Source of the DNA: Pseudomonadota bacterium
GTDB lineage: Bacteria > Pseudomonadota > Gammaproteobacteria > Steroidobacterales > Steroidobacteraceae
DNA: 5,547 nt
Reading direction: 5' to 3'
NCBI GenBank assembly: GCA_028067895.1
Contig: JAPTUI010000105.1
Span: 1 to 5,547 of the forward strand
Shown: piece after piece, positions 1-5,547 of the stretch
Layout of the letters: each line of letters opens with the position of its first letter
Position numbering within the stretch: position 1 is the stretch's first letter
Made by a program: the position numbers and the translations under genes
The notes under the pieces: generated by a model
The model's database searches: none
What the model was told of the DNA's origin: nothing
What the model saw: only the letters and a program-made list of their open reading frames with translations

Positions 1-2
1 GC

Positions 3-917
3 ACGGCGCCGATGTACCTGCGAACGCTCGAGGCGATACTGGCCAGCCGCCTGCTGGTTGGCGTTGCCGAGGCCGGACTGGCGACTTCGGCGGTCACTCT
101 GGTCTCGGCATATTTTTCCGGGGATGCGCGCCAGAAGTGGTATGCCTATCAAGTCATGCTCCTGCCGTGGATTGGCGCGGTGCTCATCTCTGTTACAGGC
201 TTGATCGGCGATGTGAGCTGGCGGATGACCTTTGCGTTGTACGCCATCAGTCTGCTTTGGGTGCTGCTCGCGAAAATCTTCCTGTTCGAGCCGTCGCGCC
301 CAGCTGAAGCAGATCGGGGGCGCCTGCCGTCCTGGAGGCACCTGCTGCTGGTGGCGGCAATCCAGGTGCCTGGGTCGCTTTTTTTCTACGCCCCGGCAGT
401 CGAAGTCGCGTTCCTGCTCAAAGAGCACGGCGCGGCCGCGCCGAGTACCGCCGCCAATGTTACTGCGCTCGGCCTCATAATCGGTCCGTTGGGCGCGCTG
501 CTGTCGCGCAAGCTTACGCACATCCGGGTGGGGAGTTTGATCGCGATCGCAATGGTCGCGATGGCGGTAGGACTGGCAGTCATGGCTGTGGGTCAAGACG
601 TCTTGGTGATTGCGGCAGGTTTGGTGGTGCAGCAGATTGGCGGCGGCCTGCTACTTCCTACGGCGATCACTTACGTGCTGAGTCTTGCCGGGCCCGCAGA
701 CCGCAGCGCTTACGCCGGTGTGTGGTACTCCTGCCAAATGATCGGTCAGTTCATGACACCGCTGGCCATGTCGGCGCTCCTGTGGATCACGGGCGATCGG
801 ACACGGTCGGTACTTGCTGCAGCCGCTCTGGCAGGCTCGACCTGCATCTGGCTCTTGGCGTCCGGGATGCTGAGGCGGCCGTTAGTGGCCTCCGAGGCAG
901 AAACCCCCGTAGACTGA
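3..917 (+). CDS. MFS transporter, C-terminal part (5' end cut by window)
   Basis: This is an inner-membrane carrier of the major facilitator superfamily, moving a small solute with or against an ion gradient; the substrate cannot be read from the sequence. The frame is open to the window edge, so the ATG at 12 is probably an internal methionine and roughly the first 90-110 residues are missing. What remains begins in an MFS-type TM4 (RLLVGVAEAG, then an acidic/basic loop SGDARQKW). Numbered from that Met, about nine hydrophobic segments follow: near 9-31, 44-65, 71-93, 108-133, 146-163, 171-193, 197-224, 236-258 and 265-288. This matches TM4-TM12 of a 12-TM protein. The short basic loop SRKLTHIRVG near 165-174 fits the motif-A-like loop between TM8 and TM9. 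The C-terminal tail is short and polar, and the stop is TGA at 915-917. No terminator is obvious behind it. The superfamily call is firm; sugar or drug specificity is undetermined. Confidence 0.88.
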   Translation, partial: TAPMYLRTLEAILASRLLVGVAEAGLATSAVTLVSAYFSGDARQKWYAYQVMLLPWIGAVLISVTGLIGDVSWRMTFALYAISLLWVLLAKIFLFEPSRPAEADRGRLPSWRHLLLVAAIQVPGSLFFYAPAVEVAFLLKEHGAAAPSTAANVTALGLIIGPLGALLSRKLTHIRVGSLIAIAMVAMAVGLAVMAVGQDVLVIAAGLVVQQIGGGLLLPTAITYVLSLAGPADRSAYAGVWYSCQMIGQFMTPLAMSALLWITGDRTRSVLAAAALAGSTCIWLLASGMLRRPLVASEAETPVD

Positions 918-1117
918 TGTAGCGCACTCCGATGCGAGGCGTTGAGAGAAACAGCCACGTTGCGCCCGAGGGCGAAAGCCACGTGTTTCGTTGCCCGCCT
1001 TTCCGCCTCGACAGCGCAGGGCGTGAGGCCACCAGCTACCGTGCTGTGCAGGCCGTCACACGGGCTTGCAGCGGCGCGCAGCTGGCGGATACCCTTCGCT
1101 CCCCTCTGTCACCTTGT
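918..1117. other. Gene-poor spacer between MFS gene and IS701 remnant
   Basis: No protein in this stretch resembles a known family. A reading frame is open from an ATG at 932 straight into the transposase frame, but the roughly 60 residues it would add show no transposase character, so I treat them as fortuitous. Small features seen: a direct repeat agccacgt at 953-960 and 977-984, a short CGCCC/GGGCG hairpin between them, and the start of the strong inverted repeat at 1104-1124. No insertion-sequence end or target duplication could be identified. Confidence 0.5.
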
Positions 1118-1124
1118 GACAGAG
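1104..1124. repeat. Perfect 9-bp inverted repeat with 3-nt loop
   Basis: The arms CTCTGTCAC (1104-1112) and GTGACAGAG (1116-1124) are exact reverse complements separated by ctt. No T-tract follows, so it is not a standard intrinsic terminator. It lies where the start of the downstream transposase gene would be expected, about 15-20 bases before recognisable homology. It could be an operator-like site, an RNA hairpin over the transposase start, or chance. Confidence 0.55.
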
Positions 1125-2227
1125 CGCTCGAAGGACTGGAAAGCAGATTCAGGCGATTCAGCAAAGGCTTGGCGGGTGTGTTGCGTTCTGGCAATCACAG
1201 CGTAAGCGATGCGATTCCGCAGTATCTGTGGGGTTTGATGTGGGCGGAGAAGCGCAACATGAAGCGCATGGTCGAACTGGTTCCTGAAAGCGCCTGCCTT
1301 GTGCTGCAGAATCTTCTGACGCACTCTTCCTGGGATTATAGACCGGTAATGGATCGAGTGGCGTCCAAGGCGGATGCACTGGTTGGCGGGCAGGTCGGCA
1401 CGGGGCCGTTCATTGACGAGAGCGCTCTTGCGAAAAAGGGCGATCAGGCGGTAGGCGAGACGCGTCATTGGAATGACCGTCTGGGGAAGCAGAACAACTG
1501 CCAAGTTGGAGTGCTTGGCGCGCTGGGCTGGCGGGACCGAGCTGCACTGACTCATTCGCGACTCCAGCTGTCGAAGGACGGGACTGACGACCCGTGTCGC
1601 TGCGAACTGACGGATGTGCCCCGAGCGCACCTGGCCCACTGTACGAAGCTTCAGTTGGCGCAGCGGATCATCCGGCACGCTGGAGAACTCGGAGCGCGCT
1701 TAGATTGGGATGGCGTGGAGGGCGGGTGCAGGAAATTCCTGGCATTCCGGCAATCTCTGCAGGATCCGAGGCAAACCCTTCCGGCGGACATTCACTGGGA
1801 TCGAGACATTCAGATGAACGATCCGGCTCCGCACCTGCCGCCACAGGGCCAGAGTCGTCCGCGCTCGCGTTATCACGGCGGCGCGCAGCCGGTTGAGGTG
1901 CGCAAGTGGGTGAAGAGAGAGCCTGCCTCTGCTTGGCGCAGCAAGGCGCTGCGCGAGGCCACTAACGAAGAGTTCCTCGTCGAAGCTCTGCATCGCAGAG
2001 TATGGCCGTGGGACATACAAAGTCCGAGAGCGCGCAGCTGCCAATTGATCGTCCGATGGGAAGTTGGCTCGCCGGGCACTATCAAAGATAGCCTGAGCAA
2101 TGGCCCGGTCGGAACGAGTGTCGTAAAGGAGGGCGCGCATGCAGGCGCAGCGCTCCCGGATCGAACGAGCCCTCCAGGATGCAGAAAGTCATATTGGGCT
2201 GACGCAATTACGCGGACTACTGGGTGA
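1118..2227 (+). pseudogene. IS701-family DDE transposase, frameshifted and truncated
   Basis: This is a remnant of a cut-and-paste DDE (RNase H-like) transposase of the IS701 family. Homology starts near 1139 (SRFRRFSKGLAG) with no ATG close by; the frame happens to be open from 932. Landmarks in order are: YLWGLMWAEKRNMKRM; the first catalytic Asp in FIDESALAKKG (codon 1415-1417); RLGKQNNCQVGV; TDDPCRCELTDVP; the second catalytic position in WDGVEGGCRKF, where family members have Asp in VDGGYGK and this copy has Glu (codon 1718-1720); ADIHWDRDIQMNDPAP; and ALHRRVWPWD with LIVRWEVGSP and KDSLSNGP. After SNGPVGTSV the homology jumps frame between about 2115 and 2139 and continues as MQAQRSRIERALQDAESHIGLTQ (2139-2207), which carries the third acidic residue (Glu codon 2163-2165). 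The usual C-terminal part with a histidine-rich WHHHMAL stretch is missing or unrecognisable. The substitution, frameshift and truncation together indicate a dead gene. Family assignment rests on recalled motifs. Confidence 0.85.
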
Positions 2228-2379
2228 CGTGACCAAAAGTGCAAGCTGCCGGCTTCTCGGTGTCCGAGAGAGTGCCATCTGGGCGTCAATACAACCTATG
2301 TGGGACGTATGGCATGTGGCGTTGCTCGGCGCGCCGATGCCGGCTTGAGTCCATCCCGTGGGCGTGAAAGGTAAATGTC
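2228..2379. other. Leader region of the glycosidase gene; no gene seen
   Basis: Transposase homology fades by about 2207. A frame running to the stop at 2346-2348 contains WDVWHVALL, which faintly recalls the C-terminal WHHHMAL motif of IS701 transposases but sits too far downstream to be convincing. This stretch must contain the start signals of the glycosidase gene unless it is read through from upstream. I see no convincing -35/-10 pair. A usable ribosome binding site, AAAGG (2367-2371), lies 8 bases before the ATG at 2380. Confidence 0.4.
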
Positions 2380-5145
2380 ATGAAAGCTTCGAGTTTTTCT
2401 TGGGGAAGTGGAGTCACCACCGTCGTTTTATTCGCGATGGTAATGTGCAGGCCTGTGCCGTCATACGCGGCAACTACCTCTTCGCTACACTACAGCGTCA
2501 AACGCTTCACTATCGGAGAACTCATCGCCAATTCGCAGACGCGTGCAATTCTTGACAAATACATACCTGGATTTAGTACCTCGGCACTCGCGGCACACAC
2601 GCGTCGTCGCCTTTTGAAGGCAATTCAGGCGTTAGATCCGGGAATCACCAACTCGTTGCTCGCGAAGATTAATGCCGCATTGAAGGAGGTGCCGGCGACA
2701 GCAGCCGCAGCAGAGCTATCGCCGCCGCCGCCCGACGGACCGACGAACATTCCTGATTCCGAGCTCGATCCTGCGCGACATCTACTACGGTCTAGACTGG
2801 AGTCTGTCCTCCACGAGGCGTTGCCTGAACAGTACATATGGACGGTTGAACGGGGGAAAGGTGGCGACGGGAAAGAGCCTCATTATTTTCGCGATGCCTT
2901 CGAACTATCGAAGCTGCCAGCGCGTGCCACCTTGTATATAGCGGGCCCACGGCAGGCGCGAATCTATTTAAATGGCAAGAAAGTGGGAAGCTACCAGCTG
3001 AATCTCGACTTTCCAATCGGTGTTCGGGTATATCAAGCAGACGTAACGGAGGCGCTACGCGTTGGCGCGAATGTGATCGCGGTTGAGGCCGTAAGAGGTC
3101 CGATGGCGGACAATGAAGCGTTGGCGCCGATCGCTCGTCATTTTCATGATGGAAGGGTGTTGGTGGCGATGATCGTTGCGGCGGCACGTGGTATTCAAGG
3201 TCCGCCGCTGATGATGAGTAATGGTAACTGGCGAGCAACGAGTGGCATTGTTCCGACCAAATGGTGGAGGCGAAAATTCGATGATTCCTCGTGGCCGCGT
3301 GCCCATGATCTAGGCGGTATCGAAAGCGCCATCGGCCTATTTCAGGGTAACGCGGACGCGGGTATGTATGCGTGGCCGGGGTACGATGGAATATCGCCCT
3401 TTCTGGCCCAGTATCGGCTGAATGCGATGGCGGTGCGCCAAGTGTACGTAGGCGTGGGCACAGTAAGGAATGTTCAGTCACTTGTCAGACCGACGCCTCA
3501 CCGACTCTTTACGGTCACATTACCGAAACAGCGAGTCTCGGTTAACGTTGCACCGCAGGTTCTCCTCGACTTCGGACGGGAGGTGGCCGGTAGAATAGAG
3601 CTTCAATCGGAGTCAAATGCGCCTGCGGAAGTGACGGTGCAGTATGGAGAATCTCAGGCGGAAGCTGAGCGGCAGCCGTATCTCGGTGTAGATCCAATTT
3701 ACGTTCCGTCGCATGGAACGGCCTTCGGGCCGAAGAGCGGATTCCGCTATGTGATCGTCAAATTTCTCGGGGGACGAGCCACCGCCTTTCGAGCGATACG
3801 CCTAGATGGCATAGCATATCCGGTTCGATATAAAGGGTACTTCGACTCGTCCAGCCATTCGCTGAACAAAATGTGGGCCGTGGGCGCATATACGGCACAC
3901 CTGTGCATGCAGGATGACATTTGGGACGGCGTAAAACGCGATCGCAACCGATGGGCGGGCGATCTCGACGTGAGCGCCCGAACTATAGAAGACGTGTTCG
4001 GCACCCACTTCTTGGTGCGAGCGACGCTAAACCGACTGATCGGGCCGGTGCCAATTCATAGGAACGTTAACCACATCCCTGGGTACTCTGCCTTTTGGGT
4101 GAATACGCTTTACGAATACTACCTGCATACTGGATCGGTAAGAGAGCTCATGAGCGTACACGATCGCCTCGTGGACCTTCTCAAATACATGGAGAAGGAT
4201 CTAAACAGACATGGGGTGTTCTCTGACTTAACACACGGTTGGTCGTTTGTGGACTGGGCGCCGGAGATGTACCGCTATGACGAGCAAACACGAATGGCTA
4301 CGCAATTCGAGTATTACCAGGCATTTAATGAGGGAGCCGCGCTGTTGGGAGTTCTTCACGACGAGAAGAACGCGGCGCGCATGGTAGCACTGGCGGCGCA
4401 GCTAAGAGCTGCAGCGCAGCATTACATGCGTGGAAAGTATCGAACATTTGGTACTCGATGGCAGCCCAATGCATACGCAGTATTGTCGGGCGTCGCAGGC
4501 AGGAACGAATACCCGGCTATCTGGCAGCGGGTTCTTTCGGAGGTTGGTACCCGGAAATATCGCTCGTACGTGATCACTCCCTACTACAATTTCTACGTAG
4601 TGAGCGCGATGGCCAAGATGGACCACAGGCGAGCAGCGCTTGGGTGGATTCGGCAGTATTGGGGGGGGATGGTGAATGAGGGGGCGACAAGTTTCTGGGA
4701 GGCCTATAACCAGAGTTGGCCCAAAGGTTTTGGTTACCAGGAAAACCTTCAGGCCGGAGGATCGGGATTCCACGTTAGTCTTGCGCACGGGTGGTCCAGT
4801 GGAGTAACTCCCTGGTTGATGGGCCAGATGCTGGGCATCCGACCGACAGCCGGAGGATTCTCGCGTGTGGATATCAGGCCTGACCTACTTGGACTCAGGT
4901 GGATCAAAGGCGGTGAACCAACGCCACACGGAATCCTGCGGGTGTCGGTCCGCAGGCAAAACGGTTATGTGACAACCATTGTGTTGCCACCCGATGAGAT
5001 CGCCAGAGTATCAATTCCGGTGCGTCCACATCGCGCACGGGTCTTTGTAAATGGACGGTATGAAAAAAGCGTGGCGGTACACCGCGGTACGCGCGCTGTG
5101 TTCATTTTGCGCAGCCAAGGCACTTACGTTGTCACGGCGCGATGA
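2380..5145 (+). CDS. Secreted alpha-L-rhamnosidase-like glycosidase (GH78-type)
   Basis: This is an exported glycoside hydrolase predicted to cleave terminal alpha-L-rhamnose or a similar sugar by the inverting mechanism of this clan. The ATG at 2380 has AAAGG 8 bases upstream and begins a Sec signal peptide: hydrophobic VTTVVLFAMVM, with cleavage probably after SYA at residue 30. Residues about 39-104 form an extra helical module, followed by a Pro-rich linker (PPPP at 115-118). Next comes a carbohydrate-enzyme beta-sandwich opening with YIWTVERG and HYFRDAF, and ARIYLNGKKVG near 192-202. A second beta domain carries DFGREVAG (397-404). The (alpha/alpha)6 barrel runs from about 488 to 815. 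Its DGVKRDRNRWAGD motif (516-528) aligns with classical D-x4-E-x6-D of GH78, giving D516, D521 (Glu in classical enzymes) and D528. The general-base candidate is E774 in SFWEAYN, and H803 matches the conserved SLNH His. The C-terminal beta domain begins near GIRPTAGG (819). The length is normal for the family and the gene appears intact. The sugar specificity is inferred, not shown. Confidence 0.88.
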   Translation: MKASSFSWGSGVTTVVLFAMVMCRPVPSYAATTSSLHYSVKRFTIGELIANSQTRAILDKYIPGFSTSALAAHTRRRLLKAIQALDPGITNSLLAKINAALKEVPATAAAAELSPPPPDGPTNIPDSELDPARHLLRSRLESVLHEALPEQYIWTVERGKGGDGKEPHYFRDAFELSKLPARATLYIAGPRQARIYLNGKKVGSYQLNLDFPIGVRVYQADVTEALRVGANVIAVEAVRGPMADNEALAPIARHFHDGRVLVAMIVAAARGIQGPPLMMSNGNWRATSGIVPTKWWRRKFDDSSWPRAHDLGGIESAIGLFQGNADAGMYAWPGYDGISPFLAQYRLNAMAVRQVYVGVGTVRNVQSLVRPTPHRLFTVTLPKQRVSVNVAPQVLLDFGREVAGRIELQSESNAPAEVTVQYGESQAEAERQPYLGVDPIYVPSHGTAFGPKSGFRYVIVKFLGGRATAFRAIRLDGIAYPVRYKGYFDSSSHSLNKMWAVGAYTAHLCMQDDIWDGVKRDRNRWAGDLDVSARTIEDVFGTHFLVRATLNRLIGPVPIHRNVNHIPGYSAFWVNTLYEYYLHTGSVRELMSVHDRLVDLLKYMEKDLNRHGVFSDLTHGWSFVDWAPEMYRYDEQTRMATQFEYYQAFNEGAALLGVLHDEKNAARMVALAAQLRAAAQHYMRGKYRTFGTRWQPNAYAVLSGVAGRNEYPAIWQRVLSEVGTRKYRSYVITPYYNFYVVSAMAKMDHRRAALGWIRQYWGGMVNEGATSFWEAYNQSWPKGFGYQENLQAGGSGFHVSLAHGWSSGVTPWLMGQMLGIRPTAGGFSRVDIRPDLLGLRWIKGGEPTPHGILRVSVRRQNGYVTTIVLPPDEIARVSIPVRPHRARVFVNGRYEKSVAVHRGTRAVFILRSQGTYVVTAR

Positions 5146-5179
5146 TCAATTCGAGGGCGGCCGCGGCGATGGGCTGTTA

Positions 5180-5220
5180 AACCGGGGAACCAGCTGCTAG
5201 CCGGTTCCGAGAGTTGTTCT
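5180..5220 (+). terminator. Possible intrinsic terminator after the glycosidase gene
   Basis: The arms GGAACCAGC (5186-5194) and GCCGGTTCC (5200-5208) pair with one mismatch around a 5-nt loop. An alternative pairing uses AACCGG (5180-5185) with CCGGTT (5201-5206). The following bases, gagagttgttct, are only mildly T-rich, so termination would be weak. The site lies 34 bases after the glycosidase stop codon, which is a natural place for an end of transcription. Confidence 0.4.
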
Positions 5221-5235
5221 AGTGCAATAGAAGAC

Positions 5236-5259
5236 CTCCCGGCTTTGCCGGGCAGGGAG
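5236..5259 (+). repeat. Left-end hairpin of the IS200/IS605-type element
   Basis: CCCGGC (5238-5243) pairs exactly with GCCGGG (5247-5252) around a TTT loop. An alternative longer fold pairs CTCCC (5236-5240) with GGGAG (5255-5259) and leaves a bulge. Imperfect subterminal hairpins of this kind are what TnpA recognises at the ends of this class of element. In IS200 the end hairpin also acts as a transcription terminator that shields tnpA from outside readthrough, and the same role is plausible here. Confidence 0.6.
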
Positions 5260-5281
5260 TAGAAGTTTGACCGTTCCGGGA

Positions 5282-5344
5282 GTCCACCGGTGAAACTCGA
5301 CGGCGTGAGCCGTCAGGTGCACGCGGAGGAGTTTCACGGTGGAC
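5282..5344 (+). promoter_or_regulatory. Nested leader hairpin hiding tnpA RBS and start codon
   Basis: The outer arms 5282-5298 and 5329-5344 are complementary over 16 pairs with a single bulged G. An inner perfect 6-bp hairpin, GACGGC (5299-5304) with GCCGTC (5309-5314), stacks directly on the left arm. The right arm contains the GTG start codon of tnpA (5339-5341), and the ribosome binding site GGAGGA (5325-5330) overlaps its lower edge. When transcribed, the fold should block translation initiation. This parallels the translational repression known for IS200 tnpA; for this copy the role is inferred. Confidence 0.7.
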
Positions 5345-5547
5345 GAAGCAGAGAACCTAGGCCACACCAAACGGCAGTGCGGGTATGGCTTGGTGTTTAT
5401 GCTGATGTGTCGTCGAAAGACGCTGTACAGGCACTGAGGCGTTATCTTCGTGTAGGTGTTCCGAGAGCTGGGGAAGCCAGAAGGAGAGCCGGATCGAGGA
5501 AGGGCATTTGATGCCGGACCACGTGCACATGATGATCTCGATACCCC
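5339..5547 (+). pseudogene. tnpA: IS200/IS605-type transposase TnpA, frameshifted, 3' end cut
   Basis: This is a remnant of a Y1 HUH-family transposase, the enzyme that nicks and joins single-stranded element ends. Translation from the GTG at 5339 gives DEAENLGHTKRQCGYGLVFMLMCRRKTLYRH followed by a stop, matching the TnpA N-terminus (family form: DEA.SL.HT.W.CKYHVVFIPK.RRK.LYG). Homology then continues in other frames: LRRYLR from 5434, VFRELG from 5456, and QKESRIEEGHLMPDHVHMM from 5478 to the window end. The pattern requires one base lost near 5433, one gained near 5450-5456 and one gained near 5471-5477. The metal-binding HVH of the HUH motif (codons 5520-5528) is intact. Several conserved N-terminal residues are also changed (W to R, KYH to GYG, IPK to MLM), supporting real decay and not only sequencing error. 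The catalytic tyrosine lies beyond the window. Confidence 0.88.

Larger units (their letters stand above)
5235..5547 (+). mobile_element. IS200/IS605-type insertion sequence, left part, degenerate
   Basis: This is the left portion of a single-strand-transposing IS200/IS605-type element, cut by the window end. It contains, in order, a short GC-rich hairpin, a structured leader and a tnpA gene for a Y1 HUH transposase. The order of end hairpin, leader fold covering the ribosome binding site, then tnpA matches the known IS200 arrangement. The exact left boundary and cleavage site are not identifiable, so the start given is the foot of the first hairpin. No accessory tnpB is visible in the window. 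The element is inactive in this form because tnpA is frameshifted, although its ends might still be moved by a transposase supplied elsewhere. Confidence 0.75.

Noticed and set aside
428..443. Perfect 16-bp palindrome CGGCGCGGCCGCGCCG
   Set aside because: It falls inside the MFS coding sequence over Ala-rich codons, where GC-only self-complementary runs arise easily; no regulatory context.
549..568. GCGATCGC-type palindromic octamer and repeated tcgcgat words
   Set aside because: A single local occurrence within MFS coding sequence, explained by Ile-Ala codon choice; not an array or origin-like cluster.
932..1117. In-frame ATG at 932 that would extend the transposase frame upstream by about 60 residues
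   Set aside because: The added residues show no transposase-like character, and IS701-family proteins normally begin only some 10-20 residues before the first conserved segment, so this is probably a chance open frame.
1109..1678. 189-residue open frame on the minus strand
   Set aside because: It lies antisense to the IS701 transposase remnant, whose plus-strand motifs explain the sequence; the translation resembles no family I know.
1700..2140. 146-residue open frame on the minus strand
   Set aside because: It is antisense to the second half of the same transposase and has Arg/Ala/Ser-rich shadow composition.
2792..3481. 229-residue open frame on the minus strand
   Set aside because: It lies wholly within the glycosidase gene and is rich in His, Pro, Arg and Ser, typical of an antisense shadow; no start signal is evident.
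5267..5296. TTGACC as a possible -35 box for a tnpA promoter
   Set aside because: No acceptable -10 hexamer lies at 16-18 bases downstream, and the interval is occupied by the left arm of the leader stem.
1..5547. CRISPR array, tRNA, rRNA, riboswitch or toxin-antitoxin module
   Set aside because: No regularly spaced repeats, no cloverleaf-like sequence and no small paired genes were seen on either strand.

Overview
The window looks like accessory DNA of a Gram-negative, moderately GC-rich bacterium. The base composition, the Sec-type signal peptide and the insertion-sequence types suggest a proteobacterium (beta/gamma lineages most likely), and an acidobacterium is not excluded. No rRNA, tRNA or core marker gene is present to settle this.

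Layout from left to right. Positions 3-917 hold the C-terminal three quarters of a major facilitator superfamily (MFS) transporter, cut by the window edge. Positions 918-1117 are probably intergenic and contain one strong 9-bp inverted repeat just before the next homology. Positions 1118-2227 are a decayed IS701-family DDE transposase with a changed catalytic residue, a frameshift and a missing C-terminus. A short gene-free stretch (2228-2379) leads into the only intact complete gene (2380-5145), a secreted 921-residue six-hairpin glycosidase of the alpha-L-rhamnosidase (GH78-like) type. A hairpin that may be its terminator follows (about 5180-5220). The window ends inside the left part of a degenerate IS200/IS605-type element (from about 5235): a left-end hairpin, a nested leader structure covering the tnpA ribosome binding site and start codon, and a tnpA gene with three frameshifts.

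Functionally, the glycosidase would be exported and would release rhamnose or a related terminal sugar from plant or microbial glycans. The MFS protein could be a sugar or drug carrier. Their proximity is suggestive only, because a dead transposon lies between them and they are unlikely to share a transcript. The glycosidase lies between two transposon remnants and looks somewhat less GC-rich than the transporter by eye, which fits acquisition by horizontal transfer.

I did not find a clearly new multi-gene system. The points most worth a second look are the glycosidase's catalytic-motif variant (Asp where classical GH78 enzymes have the acid Glu), its extra N-terminal helical module, and the well-preserved regulatory RNA fold in front of the broken tnpA.
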